Part shown: in pieces, positions 13,080 to 24,389 of the stretch
Numbering within the stretch: the first letter of the stretch is position 1
How the letters are laid out: every line of letters begins with the position of its first letter
Origin: Kingdonia uniflora
Taxonomy: Eukaryota; Streptophyta; Magnoliopsida; Ranunculales; Circaeasteraceae
Length of the DNA stretch: 64,000 nt
Direction of reading: 5' to 3'
Assembly: GCA_014058105.1 (NCBI GenBank)
Contig: JACGCM010001948.1
Coordinates: 744,001 to 808,000, forward strand
Notes under the pieces: generated by a model
What the model saw: only the letters and a program-made list of their open reading frames with translations
The model's database searches: none
Told to the model about the DNA's origin: nothing
Position numbers and translations under genes: made by a program

Positions 13080-13830
13080 CGAGCGTAACGCCTCGCACGT
13101 CTCTTCTCGAAGTCTTTAGCCCTTTGCCTCCTGAGTGTTAAGAATCGAGGTAGCTACTCTCTCTTCTATGCCAAGAATGATACACAGAATACGCTGAATC
13201 AAGAAATAGACATAACAAAGAACAATAAAAAAGACAAGTATTTTCTCGGAGGAGGGAAGTGGAAAACCCTTACGGATGAAAAACCACTATTCGCGAACAA
13301 TCCACTATGATCAAACAGGCTACACATGATCTTCTCCAAGCTTTGTACTGGAGCCTCTCAAATCCAGGTTCTCTAGAATTAAACTCATAGAAAAAGATAG
13401 GCTAAAAAATAACCTAAGTTACCTTTATATACTTAGAGGACTAATTACAAACAGAACGGATCTTGAGGTAAACTCAATGTCCCAAACGAACTTTTAAAAC
13501 TAGCCTAGATACATCTCGTTCGAATGATTTCGACAATACAAGGTTTCCAGCCTTAGAGAACACACATCTCGTTTGAACAACATACAGTCTCGTTCAAACG
13601 GCATCCATTCTCGTTCAAACGACTTCAACAATTCGAGTTCACCCTTAACACTGAGAGCCAACAAGCCATTGCATTGTTGCTCTAAGCCATCCATATACCC
13701 CTTTATCTCCTTTGTTATATCCATCCTCACCATAGTAGCTCTTATGTTAATAAAAAGCGATCGTACCTCCAATTCCTTATACCTCAAAACATCACCTACA
13801 GGAGCGCACCTAGCCATTGTTCTTCAAGCA
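13080..13830 (-). repeat. LTR-like block with clustered CGTTCGAA palindromes
   Basis: Resembles, on the minus strand, the LTRs of the gypsy element at 43,141-46,344. It has the same 'aataacctaag' then 'tttatat' region, followed by several copies of TCGTTCGAA-like motifs between 13,530 and 13,625. No internal region or target duplication was found, so it may be a degraded solo LTR. Confidence 0.35.
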
Positions 13831-15660
13831 CCTACAGTACATCTTTCCTTTTTTATTCACCTCCGATTATCATGGGAGAGTTGTAACCACAATTAAAAAT
13901 TTAAAAAATATTTAACAATATAATTACCCATACATCGAGAAGAAATCACAATTCAAATAACCCTTTTATTAATCATTTTGAACATTATATCACATGCTCA
14001 CATGTAATTACATTTGAAGCAAGGAACATGGTTCACTTGACCACATGGGATCAACAATCCTACTGCAACAAGTATATCCTATTGCTGAATTTCATATTCT
14101 GTAATGAGTCTCAAGAGGTCACGACAATGATCTTCTTCCCAAACTTATTCTACGAAGATACCGTACCAAAACTAACTATCAGTCTCAAACTCGATTTGTT
14201 CCAGAGACATACATGCAATACCCAACACCCCTATATCAGACAACTCCTTGGCCACCGATAAATGCCCAAAGTACCGTTCTGCCACTTCAACTATCTTAAT
14301 AGCCAGATAACCTTCCTTCTCATTTTTACCATTACAAGCATACTTTTGCCAATCCACAAACACGACTTTCCTATTTATAGAAAAATATCCTAACAACATA
14401 TATCCTTGCCCTATGATCATGCCACGGATCTGGGAATATCACTCTCCAGATATTTTTGGGATAACTTATCCTGCATATATTTTTCATTTAGCGCACGGGT
14501 AATTCGAGCAACCATACATATTCAAGAAAAACTATCCTAATTTGAGCATTATTCAAGAACAAGCATCCATAATTCAAGAACTATCGTAATTTACTCTATA
14601 ACCGACACCTTACACACAAGTCGATACAAAATCAGAACGATGGATAAAGCAATTTATTCCATATAAAAACTAATTACAAATTAATTCATTTTTACTAAAA
14701 TAGTTACAGCTGAGGTACCCAACGGTGCAATCTTCACAGTTATCACGGCGCGTCCTCCTCCCTTACCAACGTAATTGCACGGTTCCGCAAACTACCAACA
14801 CACTTCAGACACTTCAGGATTACGGAGTACAACTGACAATGGTACACATAATCCTCTTATGCCGCCTTCGCCTCCACCTTGCTCATCCCCTCATAATCTA
14901 GCTTTACCGATATAAGCGGCTGACCGGATAAGCATAATTTACCAAAATATAGTCTCACTAGCTCCTAATACTTGCACTGAATAAGGTTACAAAGCACCTC
15001 CTTACGAAGCTGAGCCCTCGTCTTTACCAACTTACCAACGAGAGTAAATGACCTCCTCAAACACATACAAGAAGTATTTATACAAAAAAATCAATGAATC
15101 ATAACTCCCAAGAGTCAAAGATAGTAATTACTATCCATTAGAACTCTGACAACTCGGTCAATCAACCTCATAAGGAACCGTTCCAGGGCCTTATACAGTT
15201 TACACATATTAATTCGAGAACCCTATTTTAAATTTCACACAGTTTTCTTCTCGACACAAGTAATTGTATCGAGAATAGGGAGATTGTAGTAGCATATTCC
15301 CCATATTCGACAAGGATAAGCTAGCAGGACTTAGTCAAAGATATTCTATCATTTGTGAAGAGGTCACATCGGCAACTACAGATCTTGACCCACTATAATA
15401 GCCGTTATGCTTGGTCAAATAGAGCCATTACAAGAAGATCCGTGAAGTTCGCCTACTGCCCGCCAAAATAGGAAACTGTTTATTTTTGTAACTGCTTGTA
15501 TCCATTATAAATATAGGCAGAACATATGTTAATTCGGGCCAATTTTTTACTATTCTTCTATCACTCACATCTTTATTATTCATCAGTAATTGTAATAACT
15601 AGCACGTATTAGATTTCATTACTAAATCCTTCTCTAGGTTATGGCTTTTCTGAGGTTTTA
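13831..15660. other. Non-coding stretch, possible LTR promoter near its end
   Basis: No supported gene. A TATA-like 'attataaatatagg' at about 15,504-15,517, followed by pyrimidine-rich sequence, could be an LTR promoter, perhaps of the Tat-type element upstream. No repeat partner was identified. Confidence 0.25.
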
Positions 15661-15752
15661 TTGAGTTTCTACGTAAAATCTAGTGTCTTAGTATCGAATT
15701 GTAATCTCCTTACAAAAGTATTGGCGAGGTTTACCATTCCGAAAACACGCCG

Positions 15753-16025
15753 TTACACTTGCATATGCACATTAGATAGCATACGACATTTGTTAGTAAA
15801 GGCATTAATAGTAATACTAAGCATGCATGCATTAGATATACCTATTGAAGTGGCGGCAATAGCAACTGGTGCATCGATGATGAGCATATATCTGAGAGAT
15901 TTAAATACATAATTAGTAATAGTTGGCTTTCCTATATCGGATAATGTGGTATCCACCATCAAGCCAAAGTGAGCATTTCCTTTGTTAAGTGTATCTATAA
16001 TACCATAACTTGTGCCTAACAACAC
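15753..16025 (-). pseudogene. Unidentified ORF next to the tandem repeat
   Basis: A 90-codon minus-strand frame, followed downstream on the same strand by no clear exon. Sequence further upstream on the minus strand ('LPASGGTNKEQYIAQNV' across 16,025-16,080) continues the frame back, so it may be an exon of an old spliced gene running from the repeat region. I do not recognise the family. Confidence 0.25.
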
Positions 16026-16389
16026 CGGAACATTTTGAGCAATGTATTGTTCCTTATTTGTTCCACCAGAAGCTGGTAAGAAAATGGTATGTTAGTTCAC
16101 AATAATAGCAATATAGTTATAAGGAATAAAAAGATAGTCTAGTTAAGTACCTAACTTTAAAACATCGTTTGTCTATTTTTGACATTGTTTAGAATACGGT
16201 TTCCTATTGTCGGTAATTATTTTAATTTTCTTGAATTTGCTGCAATTGGAATTAGAATCTTCCACTTGACATGTTTGTTGCTGAATATATTCAATAAAAT
16301 CTTAGAATCATTTATAGAATTATAAATGTTCATGGAAAAATGAAAATGCTATTTAAATACATACTCCCTCAAGTTTTTTTTTGATGTAA

Positions 16390-17294
16390 TTCTCACGAAT
16401 TTTAGCATTTGTTTGAAGCCTTTTTGCTCCTTGTTATTTAGAAGTTGACACATGCTTTAATTTTTGAGAACCACCTGAGTCAATTTTTTTTAATGTGGTC
16501 AATGTTTTAGTACATATGTGAAGCTTAGTATTTATGTAAAATAAGGTAATGGATTTATTGTTCATTTGAACTATTATTGAATATATACCTATAATGGATA
16601 CACTAGATTTAGTTGGAAGGTTGTCAGGGATCAAAATAGATCCAACCTATTTGGCTTCAATAAACATTAGAGTCTGCATGAAGAAACCATTATCAGTTAT
16701 AGTAGCATGAATTATGTTGACATCTATGGTTTATAATTAGATAAAACCAAACATCGTTGGCATGCACAATGTTATTAGTGGTATTGCTTTGCGTTACCCA
16801 GATAATGTTAGACATGTTTGCATCGTAGCTGGACTTTAAATGTAGTATTCCAGGTAGTTCATTTAATTGACCCTATAATGAGATATAATAAGCAATTATA
16901 TAATTATATATAATTATGATATTAAAGACAACCGTTAGAATGATGCACTTTAGTTGCTTTTTGCAGTTAGTATATTAAAATCATTAACTATGGAGTTATA
17001 AACAGTTATGTAATTAACTCTAAATGTTATATGAGTAAATGTTATACGAAAATATACCTTACTAAGCTACGTCTTGTTGTAATTCTTGTGCCTCTTGGCA
17101 TTTGTTTCAAGCCTTATTGCTTCTTGTTCATCAGGAGTGAGTACATTCCTATATCGTTGGGAACCACCTGTGGCATTTATAATTAATGTGGTAAATGCTT
17201 TAATTTACACGTGAAGTTCAATATTTATGCAGAATAATGGAAAAAAATTGTAGATCACTTTGACTATTATTGAATATGTACTTGTAACAGATAC
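16390..17294. repeat. Tandem duplication of an unknown sequence, unit 1 and start of unit 2
   Basis: Unit 1 runs from about 16,390 to about 17,070. Unit 2 starts near 17,075 and is cut at 17,294 by the gypsy element; it resumes at 20,605 and ends near 20,730. Shared blocks include 'gaaccacctg', 'aatgtggt', 'gaactattattgaata' and, across the insertion, 'aataaa..ataggagtct'. On the minus strand both units read 'GGSQ...NAK' near the start of an exon-like piece (16,434-16,634 in unit 1). This suggests duplication of a gene fragment I cannot name. Confidence 0.55.
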
Positions 17295-17787
17295 TGATCC
17301 AGGAGGATCAGGGTCATTTTTAGACTTTTTTTAAAGTCTATTCGAACAGACTTTTAGTATGTTCTGCTTGAATACACTCATTTTTGTTCGAATAGACTTT
17401 TATTTCTATTCAAAGAAATACATGTCTGAGTGTTCTGTTTGAACCAACTTTTAGTTTGTTCGAATACACTTTTTCTTGTTCGAACAGATACTTGTTTTAT
17501 TTTTGAACAGAGGTGCAATTCAACCTTTATTTTATGCATTTAAGGGCATAATTGTCCTAGTTTTGTAACTAGGAACTTGTAACCCTCATAAAAGGGCAAT
17601 GCTAGGTAAGAGAAGATCATGTTAGATCAATCCAAGTGTTGAGAGAAAGACTTAGGGTTTTAAGAGTAATTCGATTGCAATCAAATTGATTGAGAAATTT
17701 AAGCTCTAATAGGGAATTATCCCACCAATTCGTGTGTTCTTCGTTTTATTCTTATATTAGGTTATTCTTGATTTGTATTGTGGATTA
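17295..17787 (+). repeat. 5' LTR of the gypsy element
   Basis: 493 bp, TGATCCAGG to GTGGATTA. Contains several TTCGAA cores in 17,340-17,510, a 'cataaaagggc' TATA-like run at about 17,588, and the conserved block 'agagaagatcatgttagatc' shared with the 3' LTR. About 100 bp longer than the 3' LTR. Confidence 0.85.
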
Positions 17788-17789
17788 AG

Positions 17790-17798
17790 TGGTATCAG
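17790..17798 (+). other. Primer binding site (tRNA-Met type)
   Basis: TGGTATCAG two bases after the LTR end; this is the common plant initiator tRNA-Met primer site. The inverted copy has the same site next to its 5' LTR (45,839-45,847 on the other strand). Confidence 0.75.
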
Positions 17799-17863
17799 TT
17801 TTCTAGTAACGATTCTTGGGGGGATTGTAGTTTATGGTCTCTACACGTAACCAACTTAAGTAA

Positions 17864-18940
17864 ATGAAGGGGAACCTAGTGAGTCCATTGAAGATTTATC
17901 GAAAACCTACCTTGAAGAAGAAGGCAAATTTGGAGATGGGCGATTATGAAGATCGACTCACAAAGTTAGAAACAAAAGTTTTTGACCTAACTACTACTAC
18001 TCTGGGGAGTTGGCAGAGCAATTACGTCTTACGAATCTTGCAAAAGCTTTTGCTTTAGTGAAACGGTGAGTACACTCAAAGAAGAAAGGGGTTGTGGAGG
18101 AGGATATAGACGGGGGTACCGAGGAGGTAGATAGTGATTCTAGCGATGTCGAATCCGTCAAGGAGCGATCGGTTATTGATAAGTCGACAAATCCTATACG
18201 TAATCTTCATATCAATTTTAAGATTTAAATTCTGGTATTTGATGGATCAATCAATGCCGAAAAGTTGGATAATTGGTTAGATAGGTTAGAAACTTTTTTT
18301 TTCCGTTTATGAATACTCCAATATCTAGAAAATATGTTTTTCTATATTGAAATTTGCAAGTCATACACTCACGTGGTGGAAATCTTATCGGAAATGTCAC
18401 GAAGTGGGAAGTTTGAGTTGGAAGGAATTCAAGGTATTAGTGAGAAAACAATTTTATCTGATCGGGTATGAGCAAGAAAGATAGTTCAAATGGCATAATT
18501 TAAGCTAAAAGTCTGAGCAATACGTACAAGAGTACACTACAACGTTTCATAACCAAGCTTTGGTTTTGGACATCGATATGGACGAGTATGAGGTGTTCAT
18601 GAAGTACATGAGGGGTTTGTCAGGGTCTATTAGAAGATAGTTAAAGCTCCTTACTGTGGCCAATATCGAAGATGTTACCATGAAGGTAATTTCTATTGAA
18701 AGCAAGTACTTGAAGAGTGACAAAGAAGACGACAATAACATGTCGGGGTACAAGTCTAGTTAGAAAAACAAGCATAAGGGAGAGTCCAAAGGATAGGGAT
18801 CTTCGTCCAAGGAGAATTATTACAGTCATTATAAGCCGAGTGGGCATATTTTAGATAAATATTGGAAACTTCACTCCAAGTTTAGGCCAAAGGAGGAGAA
18901 GAACAAAAAGGATAGATATGCACTAGCCGCAGTGGTTGTT
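17864..18940 (+). pseudogene. gag of the gypsy element, decayed
   Basis: Starts 'MKGNLVSPLKIYRKP', with 'DYEDRLTKLETKVFDL' coiled-coil-like residues. The capsid core ('[18 protein letters not shown]' type) is near 18,235-18,290, and '[17 protein letters not shown]'-like sequence lies near 18,555-18,610. The zinc knuckle near 18,818-18,870 should be C-x2-C-x4-H-x4-C, but all three Cys codons have become Tyr (TGY to TAY) while the His remains. Many stops at Trp/Gln positions. Corresponds to 44,718-45,809 in the second copy. Confidence 0.7.
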
Positions 18941-18989
18941 GACCTCTCAAATTTAGATAAACCAAATCTTTAGTTTACACTTCTATTTC

Positions 18990-19520
18990 AGTAGACTATG
19001 GCTACCGAGGAGGAGAGTCGGGAAGAACTTTTCATGTTAGTATTCAGGTGAGGTAGAGCTTAGTCAAGGCCATTGTTGATCTGGGTAGTCAAAAAAACTT
19101 GATTTCTAAGGCGCTGGTGAAGAAGATAGGTTTGAATACTATAGCTCATCCTAAGCCGTATGGTTTGGGGTAGATTCAGAAAGATGTGGATTTGATGATC
19201 AGGAAGTAGTGTATATTTAAGTTTGTGATCATGAAAGGTTTATTGATAAGGTGACGTGCGAGGTGGTTCCTTTAGCTGTGTGTCAGGTTATCTTGGGTAG
19301 CCCTTATCTTTGGGACTGAGATGCGATTTATTACCACAGAGTTCGCAAGTATTATCTTGTGAAGGAGGGAAAGGAATTCTATATCAATGCTTGTAAGGAG
19401 CACGTCACCACGAATAATTTAGTAACTGCGACTCAGGTGAAGCGGTTAATTAATTCGAGCGGTAAGTTTATGTTATTGGTATGACCGAATTAAAAGGGTA
19501 CGTCGGCTAGATTATTATCT
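18990..19520 (+). pseudogene. Retroviral-type aspartic protease region
   Basis: Reads 'AIVDLGSQKNLIS' near 19,070-19,108, where the protease would have D-S/T-G; the second copy has D-P-G at the same place. It is followed by 'GLGxIQKD' and, near 19,290-19,400, '[10 protein letters not shown]' and 'KEGKEFYINACKEH'. Broken by frame changes and stops. The non-canonical D-L-G/D-P-G suggests the protease was inactive or altered in this family. Confidence 0.6.
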
Positions 19521-19559
19521 CCAATGAAAATGTCTCATAAACAACAAACCAAAATGGGG

Positions 19560-20160
19560 AAGTTGCCAGAGAAGGTTGTGGTACATTCTGATCACAAACT
19601 GTTTTAATTTTTTGCTATACAGTCCAAGCTACAACAAGCTCGCCAGATGAAGTGGATGTCGTATCTTCAACAATTCCCCCTGATTATCAAGTATAAGAAA
19701 GGAGTTGACAACAAAATGGCTGACAGGTTATCTCGATTCCCATTACCAATTATTTTTGCTATGTTGGTAGTTATGCAGATACAGCCTATTGTTCTGTCAG
19801 AGTATGTTGCAGGATATGATGATCCCAAAGGGCATAGTATGTTTTGACGAAAGTTGTTGTAAGGCAAGACATATGAGTATGAATTGGATTTGCCACATTT
19901 TATGAAGATGTATTCGGTGAGCCGAGCATTTGAAGTTGTTTGAGCCATCTCTTTTAAATGCAGACTCTATAATTGACACTAGCCTACCGTCATTTGATAA
20001 CTTATGGATAGAAAGAGAAGATCCATTACAGGAGGATAATATTCTAGAGAGAAAAATTCATTCTACAAGATGGGGTACTATTGAGTCGTTCCGAGTTGGG
20101 AGCAACTACCTAACAAGTCGAAGTGGTACAGTAGGGAAATGGGCATAGCCGCATTCCCAC
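19560..20160 (+). pseudogene. RNase H fragment joined to integrase C-terminal/chromo-like tail
   Basis: 'KVVVHSDHK' (19,584 on) begins the C-terminal half of a gypsy RNase H, continuing with '[20 protein letters not shown]' and 'MADRLSR' (19,647-19,847). Instead of a full integrase, the frame passes to 'HLKLFEPSL' (about 19,927), 'DNLWIEREDP' and 'ILERKIHSTRWG', residues of the integrase C-terminus and chromo-like module. RT, the RNase H start and the integrase finger and core are absent. Confidence 0.7.
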
Positions 20161-20199
20161 ATTTCTAGTTCCAGGTTGAGCAGGAGCTCAAGGCTCCTA

Positions 20200-20212
20200 A
20201 AGAGGGGAGCCA
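20200..20212 (+). other. Polypurine tract
   Basis: aaagaggggagcc immediately before the 3' LTR start TGATCCA. In the second copy this tract is deleted at the equivalent junction. Confidence 0.65.
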
Positions 20213-20604
20213 TGATCCATGAGGATCTGGGTTATTTTTAGTCTGTTCAAATACACTCATTTTTGTTCGAATAGACTTTTTTTTATATTCGAAGAAACAC
20301 TTATCTGAGTGTTCTATTCGAATACATTTTTTTCTATTAGCCTTTATTTTAGTTGTTTAAGGGCATAATTGTCCTAGTTTTGTAACTAAGAACTTGTAAC
20401 CCTTATAAAGGGGCAAGTCTAAGCAAGAGAAGATCATGTTAGATCAATCCAAGTTTTGAGAAAGAGACTTAGGATTTTGAGACTAATTTGATTGTAATCA
20501 AATTGATTAAGCAATTGAAGCTCTAAAAGGGAATTATTCAACCAATTTGTGTGTTCTTTGTATTATTCTTCTATTAGGTTATTCTTGATTCATATTATGG
20601 ATTA
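20213..20604 (+). repeat. 3' LTR of the gypsy element
   Basis: 392 bp, TGATCCATG to ATGGATTA. Shares long blocks with the 5' LTR (for example 'agagaagatcatgttagatc') but lacks about 100 bp of the TTCGAA-rich part and differs at many bases, so the insertion is not recent. Confidence 0.85.
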
Positions 20605-20730
20605 AATACAGTAGAGGACTTCACTGGCTTTAATAAATATAGGAGTCTACATAATGAGTCCATTAGCAGTCATAGTATAACATGAACTATGCCAATATTT
20701 AAAATTTATAATAAATAAAACCTAACCTTC
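20605..20730. repeat. Remainder of unit 2 of the tandem duplication
   Basis: Continues unit 2 after the gypsy insertion. 'aataaatataggagtct', 'tcatagtataacatgaa' and 'ataaataaaacc' align with 16,660-16,755 of unit 1. Confidence 0.55.
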
Positions 20731-20919
20731 TGATGGTTAATATGTGAGCTGCATGATGGAGAGACTTGCTCATGTATTAGAAATACTTTTTCTTCTATCT
20801 CTCCCACTGATGAATTGTCAGTTTAATTTGGGTTACTCACTATGAAAAAAGATTCTTCTAGACATAAATGCTATTAGTAGTATTATCTCAAATAGGGATT
20901 ATCTCATTTGAGATTACTA

Positions 20920-22155
20920 TTACGTCTGCTCGACATTGGGGATTATCTTAGATGGATGTAAATGCGTTCCTAAATGATGATTTAGTTGAGGAAGTGTACA
21001 TGACTCCTCCTCCAGGAGTCTCCCATTCCCCAGGTGAAGTTTGCAAATTTTGCAAGGCTTTATATGGTCTCAAACAGGCACCTCATGCTTGGTTTGAGAA
21101 ACTTTCATCAGTTATTAGTCAGTATGGTTTTCGCTCTAGCGATCATGATTTTGCTTTGTTTGTGCATTCCTCAGTTGCCGGTAGTATGTTTATCCTCTTA
21201 TATGTTGATGATATGATTTTGACTGGTGATGATATTGTTGGCATGTCTACATTAAAAGTTCAGTTACACCGTGAGTTTGAGATGAAGGATGAAGGATCTC
21301 TTCATTATTTCCTTGGCATTGAGGTCGCATCGTCTTCTAAAGACTATTTATAGTCTCATTCCAAGTATGCTTCGGATGTTATTAAGAAAGCTAAACTTAG
21401 TTATACCCAGACTAATGAAACTTTGCTTGAGATTCATGTTCGTCTTACTCCTTCTGATGGTGTACCTTTGGGAGATCCTATACTATACTGGGTTATTGTT
21501 GGTAGTCTTGTGTACTTGACAATCACTCGACTTGATATCACATATGTTGTTCATATTGTTAGTCAGTTTGTTTAGCTCCTACTTCTATGCACTGGGCTGC
21601 CATTATTTGGATCCTAAGGTATATTTGTGGTACTTTGTTTCAGACTTTATTGATCCCTTCATCATCATCCTTAGTACTTCGGGCTTATTCTGATGCTGAT
21701 TCGGTGGGGATTCCTACAGACCGTCGATTCACCACTAACTTTTGCATATTTTTAGGCAATTATCTTATTTCTTGGCAGGGTAAGAAACAAGATGTTATTT
21801 CTCGAGGCTGAGTACCGTGTTATGGCTATGACCTAGTTGAATTAGTGTGACTCCGATAGCATCTTGTTGACTTATGAATTTTTCTATCTACTCACACCCT
21901 TATGTATTGTGATAACAAAAGTGTCATTCAAATTACACACAATTTTTGCATTTTATAAGCGAGCAAATCACATTAAAATTGATTATCACTTTACTCGCCA
22001 TCACTTGAAGCACGTCACTCTATCGCTACCTTACATTCAATCTTAAATGAACTTGGCTAACTTCTTCACAAAGTCTCACATTGTACAGTGATTCCGCTTT
22101 CTACTTAGGAAACTCTCGATGTTACTTGTAGTACCATCATGAGTTTGATGGAGGG
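20920..22155 (+). pseudogene. Ty1/copia pol fragment: RT and RNase H
   Basis: 5'-truncated copia. The 133-codon frame 20,952-21,353 holds 'MDVNAFLNDDL', 'VYMTPPPG', 'ALYGLKQAPHAWF' and the active-site box 'LLYVDDMILTG' (about 21,196-21,228). After a stop, 'HYFLGIE' is followed in other frames by 'DPILYWVIVGSLVYLT.TRLDI.Y'. RNase H then follows with 'YSDADSVGIPTDRR', 'GNYLISWQGKKQ' and 'IDYHFTRHHL' (21,960-22,020). A purine tract precedes the LTR. Not the same family as the copia copies at the window ends. Confidence 0.8.
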
Positions 22156-22365
22156 TGTTGAAGATATATTAGAAACTTACTATAATAAGGAGTATAGTTT
22201 AATTAGTAGGTATTCCAAAATAGGATGTTATGTAGGTTTCTATTTTGAGCCCGGGATATTTTTGTATGTTGCCTATATATATGGCTTGAATCTTGTAAGA
22301 CATTGCAGATTTATCATAATAAGTTTTTGACTCTCTATAACTTTGTTTTCTTCTTCTTTATAACA
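22156..22365 (+). repeat. 3' LTR of the copia fragment
   Basis: Starts TGTTGAAGATATATTAG right after 'gagtttgatggaggg' and probably ends CTTTATAACA, 210 bp. A TATA-like 'cctatatatatgg' is inside. The start is well supported, the end less so. Confidence 0.6.
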
Positions 22366-23650
22366 GTTCCCTCGTCCCTTGAAATAGGGAGAACAAGTCA
22401 AACTATATGTTGAAGCATGTTCCCATATTCCATAAAAGAAGGAGACCAGTTAGACATGTCCTCTAACTGTCTGAACTACCTATATCTCTATAAATAAGAG
22501 TCTTCTTTTAAGAAAAAGGGGAAAATTTTCTGCCAATTAGAGTACTAAGAAATTGCACCGACTAACATCGATTTTGTCATTATAATCTTCTTCAAGAACT
22601 CTGTAATAAGTCTAGCAACTAATAATAATATGTTCTCATAAGTCGTGGTTTTTCCATGCTAAATCATTTGTTCCATTTTACTTTTAGTTCATCATTTTTG
22701 ACTTTCTCATAAAGTAAGAGTAAAGTAATCTTATCTAGAAAAGTTAGTCCTTACAAACAGTATTACTGTTGAACCTACTTCCGCTCTTACTTTGGACGAT
22801 TAGTATTCCTAGGAACATTCCTTCTTTGTCACGTCACCAATTATTATCACTACATTTTTTCGAGGTGGCCATCAATGATGATCAGGAAGTTCAGGGTCCA
22901 CTGCGACAATTTGGAAAGGCATATAACGGAGCTTGTAGCCATTATAAACATGATGGTTATTAGTGTGGGTGTCGCGACCCACCTTATGTACTTAAATCAA
23001 AAGTGATTTAAACAACAGATTCAAGCATTGTTGGTCCCAACAAAAATTGAGTTGCCGTTTGTAGGGGTGAAGCTAGGACTTGAGGTTTGGGGGAAAAAAG
23101 TTAAGCGATGTGGGTTTAAAGATAATTTTGGGGGTTCGAGGGCGGAGCCCCCGAAAAAAAAATTAAGGTACCAAATTAAAATTCAACATTAGGTCAAATT
23201 AAAACCCGATATTGGTTAAGAATTATATATATTTTTTAATTAAAATCATTATAACAGTCAAATTGAAACACCAACTTGATGGAAAATGAAATGAAAAAAT
23301 AAATAAAATAAAGAACTTATTAAGAATTGAACCTTAGACAATATGATCAATGACAATATTCTTAACCAATTGAGTTACTTCTATTTGGAATTAAGAGGAT
23401 GAAGAACAATAATTTTTTTCCAAAATTCATAGGGGGGACTTGGTGTTTTAAGGAATGGTCTAAATGCGAGGCTTCCTGATCGGAAGCTCCTCCGATGAGC
23501 CCCAAGCGCAAGTAACTCCTAGAGATGCTCTAAAATACTCTAGCAAATCTTGACTGTTCATCCTCTTTACTGGATGCAGTGATTTTGAGCAAATTTTCTC
23601 TTACCCTCCATTATGATAGACGAATTCACAATTCCCCCCCCCCCCCCACC
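22366..23650. other. Non-coding, transposon-like spacer
   Basis: No supported coding sequence. 22,480-22,520 has a TATA-like 'ctctataaataagag' that could belong to another LTR. 23,128-23,153 contains a short GC-rich inverted repeat (gggggttcg...cggagcccccg). A C-homopolymer of about 16 bases lies directly before MULE-1 (ends at 23,647). Confidence 0.4.
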
Positions 23651-23770
23651 GTTGGCACTTATTGGCCTGTAACCCCCATTTTTGGGTTGACTAGCCTTTG
23701 ACTGGTCAAATTTTGGTGAACTGACAAAAGCACCCTCGTGTGCCTAACACGTGAATCATGGCAACCGGTT
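23651..23770 (+). repeat. MULE-1 left terminal inverted repeat
   Basis: Matches the reverse complement of 30,758-30,880, best from 'gggttga' (23,684) to 'caaccggtt' (23,770). The outermost 25 bases are weakly conserved. Confidence 0.7.
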
Positions 23771-23863
23771 GTCATAAGTTCTTGAATTAACGGCTCATAT
23801 ATTTTCCACGCCGCCGCTACGATCACTACATGTGTCATTTATTTGACCGGGAGATTTCTCCAA

Positions 23864-23868
<5 letters not shown>

Positions 23869-23901
<33 letters not shown>
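23869..23901. repeat. (TC)n microsatellite
   Basis: About 16 TC units just inside the MULE-1 left TIR; a second shorter CT-rich run is at 24,050-24,080. Probably in the 5' leader of the transposase gene. Confidence 0.9.
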
Positions 23902-23904
<3 letters not shown>

Positions 23905-24389
23905 GTTATTACACCATTTCTCTCGAGTTCAATGCCAGAGGAAAGGAAGCCAAAGCCATTGTAGTAAGTAAAGGAAGCCATTATACTAAAAGAAATTATT
24001 GTACTAGAGAAAACCCTAACTCGAGTTCAATACCAGAGGAAACCTTACCTCTCTCTCTCTCTCCCTATCTCTCTCTCTTCTCGATGTAAGTACTATTTGG
24101 TCTTGTTGTTTAAAGTACAAATCCCAGTTTACTATAACCCAACTAGGGTTTGTTAAATATATAACTATTTGGGGATTGGGGTTTTTAAATATAAAGTAAT
24201 GGTCTTGATTAAATTAGGGTTTGTTAAATATAAAATTAGGGATTTTGAATAATAAGGGGTTTGGAAGTTAATGATTCTGTAATATATGTATTGTTTTTTT
24301 TTTTTGTGGATGTAACTATGAGAAATGTGATTTTTTATAGAATTTGTTTTTGTACTTTTGCTATAGGGATGAAACTATGAGAAATGTAA

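Larger units (their letters stand above)
17295..20604 (+). mobile_element. Complete Ty3/gypsy element lacking RT and integrase core (non-autonomous)
   Basis: Flanked by GATAC (17,290-17,294) and AATAC (20,605-20,609), a 5-bp target duplication with one transition. LTRs start TGATCCA and end TGGATTA. A tRNA-Met-type primer site follows the 5' LTR, and a purine tract precedes the 3' LTR. The interior of 2.4 kb holds gag, a protease-like region, a piece of RNase H and the integrase C-terminal/chromo-like tail, but no reverse transcriptase and no integrase catalytic core. The related element at 43,141-46,344 lacks the same block. Confidence 0.85.

Noticed and set aside
23128..23153. GC-rich inverted repeat as a terminator-like hairpin
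   Set aside because: Eukaryotic nuclear DNA; more likely part of a degraded repeat. No transcription unit ends here.
24008..24018. Telo-box-like aaccctaa inside MULE-1
   Set aside because: A single short match in an AT-rich leader; unlike the RPS4 site it has no supporting promoter context.
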